NCBI GenBank assembly: GCA_902806565.1
Contig: CADCXA010000053.1
Location: 930,001-994,000, forward strand
From: Hypoxylon rubiginosum
Lineage: Eukaryota; Ascomycota; Sordariomycetes; Xylariales; Hypoxylaceae
Length of the DNA stretch: 64,000 nt
Direction: 5' to 3'
Part shown: positions 43,567 through 55,567 of the stretch, piece after piece
Layout: the number at the start of each line of letters is the position of its first letter
Numbering within the stretch: position 1 is the stretch's first letter
Made by a program: the position numbers and the translations under genes
The notes under the pieces: model-generated
The model's input: the letters and a program-made list of their open reading frames with translations, nothing else
Database searches by the model: none
Told to the model about the DNA's origin: nothing

Positions 43567-45115
43567 CTAGAAGCCCTGCTGGGCGTGCCACTTGTCCTGC
43601 CAGCCGGGGAACCAAGGGCTGTCCTCGAGGGTCTTGGGCTCCCATCCCTCCTCGATGATCCCCCCTTCGATCTGCTCCCGCTCGTACTTCTCGAGGGCCG
43701 GGACGACGACGTGCTCGGTGTGCCAGGTGTTCTTGTACTTCATGAGGCTGTCCTTGCCGTCGGTCAGCACCTTCTTGACGAGGCTGGGCACGTAGGGCTC
43801 GTCGCGGAGCTCGGCGAGCGGCGTGAAGAGGGCCTTGAAGTTGAAGACGACGGCGGCCGACAGGGGCAGGCGGCGTAGCGTCTGCCAGTCGACGCGGAGA
43901 TGAATACGCTCGGGCGTCAAGGAGGTGTCCTGGACGTCGCGGTAGGCACCGTGCGGGTCCCCGGGCGGCATGTAGAGGGGCTGGTCGACCTCGAGGCCCC
44001 AGGAGCCGCGCTGGATGGGCCGGGAGGCGGGCATCTTGGAGAAGAAGCGGTCCATGCTGAACTGCATCTTCTCCCGGTAGTCCGGGATCGGCTCGTGGAT
44101 CTCGTGCAGCTTCATCCCGATCTTGGTGCCCACGTTCCAGCCCAGCGCCGAGCAGACCACGCCCGCCCGCAGGTGGTAGTAACCCGATTCGGGGTCCCGC
44201 AGCATGATGCCGAAGTCTTCTGGTATGTGGTCTAGTAGTACGAGTAAGGGGTGCTTTTCTTTGATCACCGTGACGACGCCCAGAATCCGGTTCTCGAGGC
44301 GCGACTTGTCGGCGGACAAGGAAAAGTACTGCGGGTACCGCGCGCACACGAACTGCAGCACCATCTCCATCAGCTCCTTGCACGCCAGCTCCGAGCCCGG
44401 CAGCCAGTGCAGCACCGACGTGCCGTGCTCCGCGTACAGCGCCTTGCGCTGCGCGATCCGCGTCTTGTACGTCGACTCCAGCTCTATCCACCAGTCCGTC
44501 TCCAGCTTCGTCAGGGCTGCGGATTTATCGTAAGCATTTCTTTCTTTTTCCTTTATTTTTTTTTTTACTAGGCTATTACGTACACATAGTCTGGTGGTAC
44601 GCCCACCGGAATGGCCTGTATGGCCGCGGCTTAGCCCGGTCGATATCGAACTCCGGGTACGGGCGGGGCGGAGGGACCTCGGAGAGCGCCGAGTAGTCGG
44701 GAAAGTCGCCGAGGGCCCTGATCTCCCGGACGGAGAAACCGCTGTAGCAGTACTTGGCGTCGTCGGCGGCCCGGTAGTCCTCCTCGAAGCCTAGCAGCGA
44801 GCGCGCGAACGCGCTCGGGTCGAACGAAAGATCGCCCATCGCCCGCCTCTGGGACGCGGGCATCGCCTCTACCATCTTGCCGAGCTGGCCCCGCTGCGAC
44901 GGCGGCAGGGTGGCGGACAGATCCGATGTAGACAATGCGAGGGGCTTCGAGGGGGTCTGCTTCTCGAGCGCCGGCGTACTCGGACGCGACGAGCTGCCCC
45001 TCCCGAGGCCCAACCTCCTGAGCACTACATCCTTCTGGGTTCTATTCAGGGCCAGGAAACTAAGTAAAGATAGAACTATCGCGGACGCTAACCAGACGGC
45101 GGTAGGCAATGCCAT
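43567..45115 (-). CDS. DUF3445 / HODM-alpha-like heme-dependent N-demethylase homologue, membrane-anchored
   Basis: Exon 1 is 45115-44584 and exon 2 is 44516-43567. The intron 44583-44517 (67 nt) starts GTACGT and ends CCGCAG; the join gives WAYHQTMSLTKLETDWW, which fits the family. The protein is 493 residues. Residues 6-25 form a single membrane anchor (AVWLASAIVLSLLSFLAL). A Ser/Pro-rich linker follows, then the DUF3445 region: RPYRPFRWAYHQTM, VLHWLPGSELACKELMEM, ARYPQYFSL, LLDHIPEDFGIMLRD, YHLRAGVVCSALGWNVGTKIG, IHEPIPDY, RVDWQTLRRLPLS. Bacterial relatives are alpha subunits of a heme-dependent oxidative N-demethylase acting on dimethylamine; the fungal substrate is unknown. It probably sits on an internal membrane with the domain in the cytosol. 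Confidence 0.86.
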
Positions 45116-46811
45116 TATATTATAGAGATTATTCAAGTAGGAGGTAGGGTATTAAATGTTACGATGGGAGGGGAAGTATCAAAAGGTAGGATGCCATCGG
45201 ATTTTCATCAGCTCCCTTTCTTCGTAGGACATCCCTTTATTATCAGTGTCGTCGCACGCTATACGAAGCCCGCATCAAAGCAAGAAACAGCAGAGAGAAT
45301 GTACCTACGATGCCATGCAGACCGATAGCGGCCTCCGCATGTCGGACGAGCCACGGAGAGGTCGATGATAAGCAGATGCGAGATGACCTGCAAGGACAGT
45401 TTAGGCCTATATAGCAACCCCAGTTGCAAAGAACAGATCGCCAGTTGGAAAGGCATAGGTACGGTTGGAGATGGTGGGAGGTTCTGACGGTTGCGCTAGC
45501 GCCTCGGGATGATAACACCAATGCCGTGAGTGGTCGCTGATAATACTAGCGTATAGGATGAGCCCATCATCGTGCATCTCGAGCCCGCCCAACACGCCTG
45601 GGCATTTGCTATGCTAGGCCTTTTAGGTGCCACAATTCTGATAAACGCGGTTCGCCCCCGCAATGGCTCCTTGTTTTTATAGATTGCTGAATAGCCTGGA
45701 CTTATCATGGGCCTTGTCACGTTATTAGATGGAGAGATCCTCGTGTAGCCACGTAAGATTGTTATCGTAGATGTGATTATTCACGACACCCCGATATCTG
45801 ACTAAAACGGGGTTGGAAAAAGGGGGGGAGGGCGATGATATATCTACCTCCTTACTGCTTACTCAGCAACAACAGCAATAAGGTAACTTGATCACATCAT
45901 ACCACTCTGCCCTTTTTTTCATCTACAGCTTGGAATAATACTAGACGGCAAAATGAGGGTCTATTTCAGACGTTGAGAAATACTATATTCTCCGCCCCTG
46001 CATGTAGGCTAAGAATACGTACGCTGTGTTGAAGCCCTCCTGTTTCTAGGTAGCTTCTCACCTCAACTTAGCCTCCACATCATGAGAGAAGTGTCTAGAA
46101 ACCTATTTCTTATAATCTTGGGATTGTAGGCTAGTCCATGGCAGTATTATTAATATATTGATTAAAGGCCTCGAAGAATTATAATTTTATTGATGAACCA
46201 CGCAATTGGCTGCTTGTTCTTATTTCTGGGAAGCCCCCCTTTTCATTATTTTTAGAAAAAAAGGACTCCTGTAAACCTTCCTAGCGCTCAACCTCGATGA
46301 CTCTCAGGGTTATTTATGAATGCGCCGAAGAGACTAGTTAGCGACTTCCTCCTTCATTGGAACGTAGGCTTGATTGCATATACATTTGTCTTCATTTTTA
46401 TATTTATCTGGTAATCGTCTGGGACTGACGAGCATAACCAAGGAGTGAGTATACTCTCGTTTCATGCGTATCGGGAAACACTCGGAGTTCATACCAGGCG
46501 TTTATCAGCGTTAACCCCCGAGAAGTCACCGTTATTGGTTGGCTATATTCGAGAAGCTGGACACTTGCCAAGGCCCTAGAATGCGGCAGTCATCACTCTA
46601 CATTATTAGGTACTGTTGCTGCGTGAAACATGCGTTATCGCTACCATTGTGCGGAGATGTCAGCATCTTGATATCTTGATAATAATGGCGGGTAAAACAA
46701 CGTGGTATTTTTTAAAGAATCTAAACCTAGCCAGCAATTCGCCCAACCAGATTCGTTAATAAACTCGACCTGACTCGACTCGGGCTAGCTTAATTGTTGT
46801 CGTCGTAGTTA
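45116..46811. other. Intergenic, nothing recognised
   Basis: No frame with family features. A 74-codon frame at 45496-45720 (minus) is unsupported. Confidence 0.5.
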
Positions 46812-48071
46812 CTAGAAGTAGTTGCCCTCGCCTTCGCTGTCGCTCTCGCCAAACGGAGGCCCGCCAGCAAGTGCCATCGCGTCGGAAATCTCTAGGTCAC
46901 TATCATAAGCAAAATCTACCCCAACCATCGAGAACCCGGTTTTAATGCTGGTCCTTCTAAGCTGCCAATCCTTCCAGGAAGTGCTGGGCTTATCGACGGA
47001 CTCATAACATCTGACCTGTTTCAGCTTGGGAAATTCGCCTCTTGAAATGCTATCCGTGAGGTATAGCAGGCCTTCCTGTAGACGGGGCGTGGTAAATTGA
47101 GAAACTCCACATAGTCGGAGTGTCGTAATGTTAGGTGGAAGCACCTGTGCTAGTCGTTGCTCGTTTTTAGGTACCGACGGGTTGACTTTGTGCCTTTCCT
47201 CTAAGTATATCGCATTCGAACTAATGGATAGTTCCTCAAGGACGACGAATTGCGCAAGACTGGAAATAAGGTCGTACGTGGCGCGTCTCAAGACTTGCCA
47301 AAGCTCCCAACCTCGAAAGTCAAGGTGCAGAGATTTGAGTGTTCCACTCAGGTGTGCGAGCTTGTTCACAGCGTCGGAAGGTTGGAGATAATGGCTGACC
47401 GCATCATTAAAGTCATAGACGAAGTTGCGGAAGGGGTCTTTGGTAGGCATCACAGCTTCATAGACAAAGGTATTTAGGTTCGCACAAGAGGACAAGAGTG
47501 CTTTAAAGTGGTCTTTGCCGATTTCGGTTTGCGTTATACGGAGAGTCTGAAGCTTTGATCCCATTGCAAAGTTCCAAGACGAGTCATTACACCGGTGGAG
47601 ATTCAGAGTCTTTATTCCAGGTGCCAGATTGAGGATTTTGCCGGCGTAGGCGTATGGGTTGCGCTTGGGACGAGGTCGAATTATTCGATGACACGGTGTA
47701 GGTTGATCTTTGGAGAAGATATCGATGGTCTTGAGCTGAAGCCTGTCAAGGCCAGCGGCCCTCATAGCTGAGCGACGAATTGAGACGTTGACGCTAGTGA
47801 CGACGTGGCCAACTTCGCCGCCGAAATGGTCAAGATTCGGGAGGATGGTTAATAACACGCTTAGTAGCGCGGAAGCTATAACTCTGGACGGTGTGCTTGG
47901 ATGCTGTAAGTCGGGAAAGTGAGCCATGAATTCAGCGAGTTGAATTATCTCTTCTCGTGCGACTTGATCCAGTACTTCTTGAGCCCGCTTCTTATCGATA
48001 TTATTAACAGGCAACATCAGATGGATACAAATCCCGTTAACGAGTTTGGCTAGGTCACGTCGCTCCGCCAT
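46812..48071 (-). CDS. LRR-like (F-box/LRR type) fungal protein of unknown function
   Basis: A single exon encodes 419 residues with a clean start (MAERRDLAKLVN) and stop. Leu-rich repeat-like segments recur: PGIKTLNLHRC, SKLQTLRITQTEIG, ANLNTFVYEA, GTLKSLHLDFRG, VVLEELSISSNAIYL, PNITTLRLCGVS and PKLKQVRCYES, spaced as in fungal F-box/LRR proteins. I cannot see a convincing F-box at the N-terminus. The C-terminus is acidic (ESDSEGEGNYF). It may be a substrate adaptor or a lineage-specific protein. Its start codon is only about 170 bp from the A+T-rich block, yet the frame is intact. Confidence 0.75.
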   Translation of the reverse strand: MAERRDLAKLVNGICIHLMLPVNNIDKKRAQEVLDQVAREEIIQLAEFMAHFPDLQHPSTPSRVIASALLSVLLTILPNLDHFGGEVGHVVTSVNVSIRRSAMRAAGLDRLQLKTIDIFSKDQPTPCHRIIRPRPKRNPYAYAGKILNLAPGIKTLNLHRCNDSSWNFAMGSKLQTLRITQTEIGKDHFKALLSSCANLNTFVYEAVMPTKDPFRNFVYDFNDAVSHYLQPSDAVNKLAHLSGTLKSLHLDFRGWELWQVLRRATYDLISSLAQFVVLEELSISSNAIYLEERHKVNPSVPKNEQRLAQVLPPNITTLRLCGVSQFTTPRLQEGLLYLTDSISRGEFPKLKQVRCYESVDKPSTSWKDWQLRRTSIKTGFSMVGVDFAYDSDLEISDAMALAGGPPFGESDSEGEGNYF

Positions 48072-51000
48072 GGTACGTAGAAAAGAAGCAAGGCATCGAC
48101 ATGTAAGCGAGCTGTTAAGGTGGCCAAATCCAAGGGGGAACTTGCGGTAGATGATGGGCTAAGCAATTGCTTTAAGGCGTTTTGATGTTAGATGATGTAG
48201 AAAGCTTGGTTTTTAGGAATCTAAGCTAAGTGCGAAGCCGAGCTAAAAGCTTTTTAAAGTATAAACCATTTTAAATATATAGATTATATAAATGCTTAGA
48301 ATATACCTTTATTAACTTAATAAATATAAGGTTATTATAAATTATTTACTTATAAAAAACATTCTTTTTTTAACTTATAAATAAAGCTAATTTAATAATT
48401 TAAATTAAATTATTTATAATTTTTTTTTAATTTATTAAATTATTAAAAATAAAAACTTATTTTTAATTAATATATAAACTTATAATAATTTTTTTTAAAA
48501 AGTAATTTTATTAATTTATTTATAATTATATTAATTATATTAATATATTATAATTTAAAATTATTATATTAATAATAATTAATAATTTATTTAAATTATA
48601 TATTAAAATAATAAATATAAATTATTTTAAAAAAATTAAAAATAATAATTTTAATATTAATTAAATTAATATATATAATAAAAAATCTAAGTTATTTATA
48701 ATTTAGTTTTTTTAATAACTTATTAATTTATATAATTATAAAATTAATTAAAATAAAATTAATAAACTTTATTTTTATATTATTAAATATAATAAGTATT
48801 TATTTTTTTAATTATTAATATATTAAACCGTTAATAAATATAATAATATAAATTTTTATAAATTATTAAAAATTTAAATTATAAATAAATATTATATTTA
48901 TTTAAACTATAAAATATATATTTATAATAAAATATTTTTTATTAAAAATAATATTAAAATTTTTAATTAAAATAAAGTATTATTAAAAATATTTTATTAA
49001 ATTAAAATAATATTAATTAAATTTTATATTTATTTTATAAAATATTATAATTATTTTTATAATATTAAAATAAATGTTAATAGTTAATTAATTAAAAAAA
49101 CTAGTTTTTATTTAATATTTTTTATTATTAATATTAGTTATTTTATTTTAAATAATAAAAATAATAATATTAAAACACTAAGAAATTTTTATATTTTTAA
49201 AAGATTTAACGTTAAATTTATTAAAAATCTTTTTAATAAATATAATTTAATTAATAAAAATTTAATAAATATTTTTATTATATTAAATATAAAAATTAAA
49301 GAATTTAATTATATTATTTATAATTTTTAATTTTAAAAACCTTTTTAAAAGTATTTATTATATTAATAATATTTTAATAATATTTATTAATAATAAATAA
49401 ATTATTAATATAAATAAAAATAAAAATATTTATATATAAATATTTAAATAAATAATATTTTATTATTATATTATAAAAATTAAATTTAATTATTTTTTTA
49501 ATTAAAATTTTAAATTATTATAAAAATAAATTATAAAAACTATATAAAACTTATAAAAACTTTTAAACTTATTTAGTTTTATTTTAATATTTAAATAATT
49601 AATAATAATAAATAATAATACCATTAAAAATTAAGCTATAAAAAAACGTAATTTTAATATTATATTATTTATAATTAATGTTTTTAATAATTATAATAAT
49701 AAAAAATATTTTAATTAATATTAAACTTATTATAACTATATATATATTTTATATAACTTAATAATTTTTAATTTAATAATTATTATAAATAATAAAATAA
49801 GTTTAATTATATTTTTATTTATTATTAAAATTAAACTTTTAATTTAATATTTATTTAATAAATAAAATCTTAGTTTTAAAACATAAATTAATTAATTTAA
49901 AAATTTTATAATTAATTAAATTTTAAATTTAAATATTAAAACCTAATTTTTAAACTTTTTAAAGTTTAAAATTACTTTAAATCTTTTTAAAAGATTTTAT
50001 AAAAAAAATATTAAAATAAAAATAATTTAAAAAAAGGTTAAAATAAAGGTTTTAAATCTTTTTTATTTCTTATTAACTATTAAAAAAACCATATTAATAA
50101 AAATAAATAAAATTATTTTAATTAAATTGTAAAATATTTAAATAATATTATAATTAACTTTAAATTTTTAATAAATTAAATAATAAAGTTATTTAATTAA
50201 ATTAATATTAATTTTAATTAAATTAATATTTTTATTAGAATTTTTAATTATAAAAAGAAAAATATTTTATATTAATTTTAATTAATTAGCTAAGGTTTAT
50301 TAAAAAAAATATATTTATTTTTTATATTTAATTTTAAAAAACCTTTAAATATAAAATTTTTAAAAGTATTATTAAAATTTTTTTTATTTAAATTAAAAAA
50401 AAAAACTTTAAATATTAATTTAAATAATTACTTTTTAATTATTTAATAAATAAAGGTTTTAAATATATTTAATTAAAATATATTAATTATATATTTAAAA
50501 GAAAATATAAAATAAATTAAATTTTAATAATTATTTTTATATTATAATAAAAAGTCACTAAATTATTAAATTAACTTATTTAATATTTTTAATAATTTAA
50601 ATTTACTTTTAAATAAATAAAGTTTTAAAAAAATATTATAATTATAAATATTAACTTAAAATTAATTAATTTTTTTATAGCTAGGTTTTTTAAAAATAAT
50701 ATTATATTTAATATTTTTTTTAAATTATTTTAATATTTTAATTATTTATTAAAAATAACATTTTTTATTTTAATAACTTTATAAAATAAAAAAACCTAAA
50801 TTTTATAAATTTTAAATTTATAATTAATATAATTAATTATAAAACTTTTATAAATATAAAAACATATTTTATATTTTTAAAAACCTTTTTATTATAAATT
50901 TAAACAATGGTATTAAAAATATAAAAATATAATAAATAATTTTAATAAACTTTTTTATAAAAATTTAATATTTTATAAAATTTACTATAAAAAAATTCTT

Positions 51001-52550
51001 ATATTTTATTTATTTTAATAAAAAATAAGTTAATTATTATAATAATTACTTTTTTAACGTAAAATTAAAAAAGGTAAATAACTAGAAATTAATTAAAATT
51101 AATTTAAAAAAAATAATTATAAAAACATTAGAATTTTTTATATGGTTATTTTATTTTAATATATTAAATATAATAATTTTAAAATAAATACTATAATTTA
51201 AATATTTATTTTTAATATTATTTTTATTAAAAAACTTTTTATTATTATTAATATATATAATTTAAATTTTTAATTTAATTTATAATTTAATTTTAATAAT
51301 AAATTCTTTAATAATTATAAAAATTTAATTTTTTTTATACTTAAATTTAAGTTATTTATAATTTATATAATTATTAATAAAAATAATTATATATTTAAAA
51401 CTAATAAGTTTTTTAATATTATAAAAAAAATATTTATAAAAATCATTTATAGTAAATAATATATTAAAATTAATAATTAATAATATATTTAACATTTAGT
51501 TTTTAATTATATATAAATATTATAAAAAGAAAGTTATATTAAAATTTTTAAAAAAAAATTATAATAATAATAAACTTTTTTAATTTTATTAAAACTTATA
51601 TATAAAAATTTTTTATATATAAGTTTAATATTAATTATTATATATATAATATAAAGTTAATATATAAAATTAAAGATTTTTATTAGCTTAAAAATCTTAA
51701 AATTATAATATTAATTTATTTTAATAAACTTTTTTTTAAAATTATTTTTAAAAATAAATATATTTTTTATATTATTATAAATAATTTCTTTTTTTTTAAA
51801 TTAACTATTATTAATTAAATTAATTAAAAAAAATAAAACTAAACTTTATATTAAAAAATAATAATTAAATCATTATTTTAATAAATTTCTATTAATATAA
51901 TATTAATTTTAAAAATTTTAATATTATTATTAATTATTTTAAATATTCTTTTAAACTATAAAAATAAATAATATTTTATAAGTTATTTAATATTATTAAT
52001 TAAATATATTAAATAATTTAAATTAAAAATATAAATATTATATAAAAAATTATAATTATATAAATTAAAATTAATAACTATAAAAATATAAATATTAAAT
52101 TATAAAGTTATATAAATATTTTTAATATTAATAATAAATATAACTAATTTTATATTAAAATTAAAAAAATTACTTAAAATATAAAAATCTATAAAATAAA
52201 TTTAAAATAATAGTAAATATATAAAAGTTTTAATATTAATTATTAAAAAACCTTTAAATATTTTAATAAATTTTAAAAACTTGTTATTATTATTTTTAAT
52301 ATATTTTTTTTATTTAAACTTAAGTTTTAAATAAATAATCCAGTATTTATTATTATTTTTTTTATAATATTTTTTATAATAAAAACATTAAAAAGAATTC
52401 TAAAAAAATTTATAAATATAATTTTTAACCTTATAATAAATAATTTTAAACTTAATATTAATTAAAATAAAATTATTATTTAAATGTTTATTTTTATTAA
52501 ATTTAATAATAATATTATTATAAAAAGTTTTAATATAAATAAAAGATTTT

Positions 52551-52697
52551 AAAATATATAAAACTTATAGAATTTTAAACTAGTTACTAAAAATAACTTA
52601 AAGTTATATAAATATATAAAAGTTTTTTAAATAAATAAATTATATTAATTAAAATAAATAAATAAAAAATATATTTTTTATTATAATATTTATTAAT
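52551..52697 (+). repeat. Dispersed repeat, copy A (147 bp)
   Basis: It matches 63101-63247 without gaps at a constant offset of 10550. I count seven mismatches: six are transitions, with C or G in this copy and T or A in the other, and one is a transversion. The copies are in the same orientation. Confidence 0.85.
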
Positions 52698-55471
52698 TTT
52701 TTTTTATTTAAAGATATTAATTATATTAATAAATTAATATTCTTATTAATTAATTTTTTTTTAAAAATATTAATTTTATTTAACATTTTAATTTTTTTTT
52801 TAACTATTATTTATTAAAATTATTTTTAACGTGGTTTTTTTATTTTTAATAAATTATTATTTTCCTTGTTTTAATTATTATTAAACTTTAAAAAAGTTTA
52901 AATTATATTAAAATGTTTTATTAATATTATTTTAAAATTTTAAATAAGTTTTTCGTAAATTTTTTATAAATAATTTATTATTTTATCGCTTTATTTTTTA
53001 AAAGTTTTTATATTTATAATAAGTCTTATTTTAATATTTTTTATTTATATATTTATAAATTAAAACTTAAATTTAACTTTATAATATATTATTTTAAAAA
53101 TATTTTATATAATGTTTAAAACTTAAAATATTTTAATAACTTTTTTTTAAAATATAAATATATTATTAATATTAGTTTTTAATATAAGCTTATTATTATT
53201 ATTTATTAATATAAATAGTTTAATAAACTTTTTTACAGTATTAATAAAATCGTTAAATATATTAATTAATATAATTAATATATATAATTAATTATTAATA
53301 ATATTTATTTTATTTTATATATTAATAATTTTAATTATAAAATTAATTTAACTTTTTATAAATATATTTTAATTTATAATATGTTTTATATTATTATAAT
53401 CTTTTTAAAAAAGTTTATTATATTTATTAATAATTTTTATATATAATTTTATAATTTTTTTTTAAAACTTAATTAAATTTATATAATGGTTTTTATATAA
53501 TATATTTAATTTAATAAGTATTTAACTTTATTTTTACGTTATTATATATATTATTAAAAGTTATTTAATTTAATAATAAATTATAACGTTTTTAATAATT
53601 AATATTTTTTTAACGTTAAAAAAGTTAAAAATAATAATTATAATATTTTTTAAAATTTATAATTTATTAATATAAAAAAAGTTTTTATTAAATTAAATGT
53701 TATAAATAAGTTTTAATTAAGGCCGGAATTAATTTATAAATTAATTAATAAGTTAATTAATAATCTTAGATTTTAAAACAAAATTAATAATAAAAATAAA
53801 CTTTTTTTTAATATTATAAACGCTTTTAACGTTAAAATTATTTACTATTAAAAAATAATTACGTTAAAATATTAATATTTATTAAATTTTATATACTTAA
53901 AGTAGTTAAATAAGGCTTAATATTTTAAAAAGTTTTTTAATTTAATATAATATAATATTAAAACTATAAATTATATTTTTATTAATATAAAAAATTTTAA
54001 GTTTAATAAACTTTAAAATTAATAATTTTAATATTTTAACCGTGTTTTAATTATATTTATTTTTAAATTAAATAACTTTACTTAGTTAATTTTAAAAGCG
54101 TTTATATAATAATAACATTAATAGTTACTAGTTTTAATTTAATAAAACTAATAGTTTAATTATTTTTTTAATATTAAAAACTTTTTATATAACAATATTT
54201 TTAAATATTTTATATTAATATTATTATTTATTTAGCTTTTTAATACTTTAAATATTAAAATATAAAAAACTTATTATAATTAATATTATTTAATAAACTT
54301 ATTAATTTAAAACTTTATTATAATAAAGTTTTTTTATTAAAATATTTATCTGTTTTTAATTTTATTAATAAATTTAGTTTTATTTAAATATTAAATTAAC
54401 CTTTTTATTACCTTAATTAAAATTATTAAACTAATTTATAATTTCATTTTTATTTAATGTTTTTAATATATTGTTTTTAATTGTAAATTTTTTATTTTTT
54501 TTAGTTTTAAATAATAAAATTTTTAATAAATTTATTATTATTAAATTAATAGTTTAAACTAATAATATATTAATAAAAATAAACATATTTATAAAATTAA
54601 TAATTAAAATAAGTTATATATTTTAATTAATTAATATAAATATATTAAATATTAAAACCGGTTAAATTATATTTATTAAAATAAATATTATTAAAAAAGT
54701 TAATAAACTATTAAATAGAAAATTATTAATATTAATACTTTTTTTATTAAAATTTATTATAAATATTATTATTTATTATTAATTAGTAAAAATTTAATAA
54801 GAGATATAATAAATTAATAATAAGTATTAGAATATAATAAAACCTATTAAATTTTAATGAATTTATTAAAAGAAAAAAGATTTTAAATACGTATTAAAAA
54901 TGTGAAAGTTTTAATGGTAAATATTAAAATCTAATAATAATCCATTAAATTTTAATAGATTTTAATAAGAAAAAATAGATTTTAATATATTAATATAATA
55001 AAAAATGTTATATTAATTATTAAAAATATAAAAATTTAATAATAAATATTAAAATTTAATAATAGATTATTAAATTTTAATAGATTTAAAGGAGAAAATA
55101 AATATTAAAATATAAGTGTTTTATTAAAATAAAAATAAAAAAAAAATATTATAAAAAAAAAAAGGTTTTTTATTAAATAACGTTTAAATTACTAATAACT
55201 TTTATTAAAAAATAATATTAATAAGCTTGGTTCACCTTTAAATTTTAATTAAAAAATAAGCGCTTTTTATTTTTTAAAATATTATAATAAAATAAAAGGA
55301 AAAAAAAAGAAAAAATATAATAATTTTATAATCGCTTTTAATATATAACTTGTACGCTAGCAGCTAAATACTGGTTATTTTTTTCTAAGAAATAATAATT
55401 TTAATATTTATTTTAAATATAATATTAACGATTTTCCAGTTTTTTAATATTATTATATTAATATTTATTAG

Positions 55472-55567
55472 CTTTAATATATCAATATTTATAGGTTTTA
55501 ATATATTAATATCTATAAGTTTTAATATATTAATATTTATAAGTTTTAATATATTAATATTTATAAG
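55472..55567. repeat. 24-bp tandem repeat x4 inside the A+T block
   Basis: Four adjacent 24-bp units start at 55472, 55496, 55520 and 55544, with consensus TTTTAATATATTAATATTTA followed by TAAG. Units 3 and 4 are identical. Units 1 and 2 differ mainly by C or G at single sites. A partial fifth unit follows. Confidence 0.9.

Noticed and set aside
43508..44491. 327-codon alternative frame overlapping the DUF3445 gene
   Set aside because: Arg/Pro/Ala-rich shadow frame; the DUF3445 frame carries all family motifs.
45496..45720. 74-codon minus-strand frame with GRTAFIRIVAPKRP
   Set aside because: Too short and unsupported by any recognised family or splice partner.
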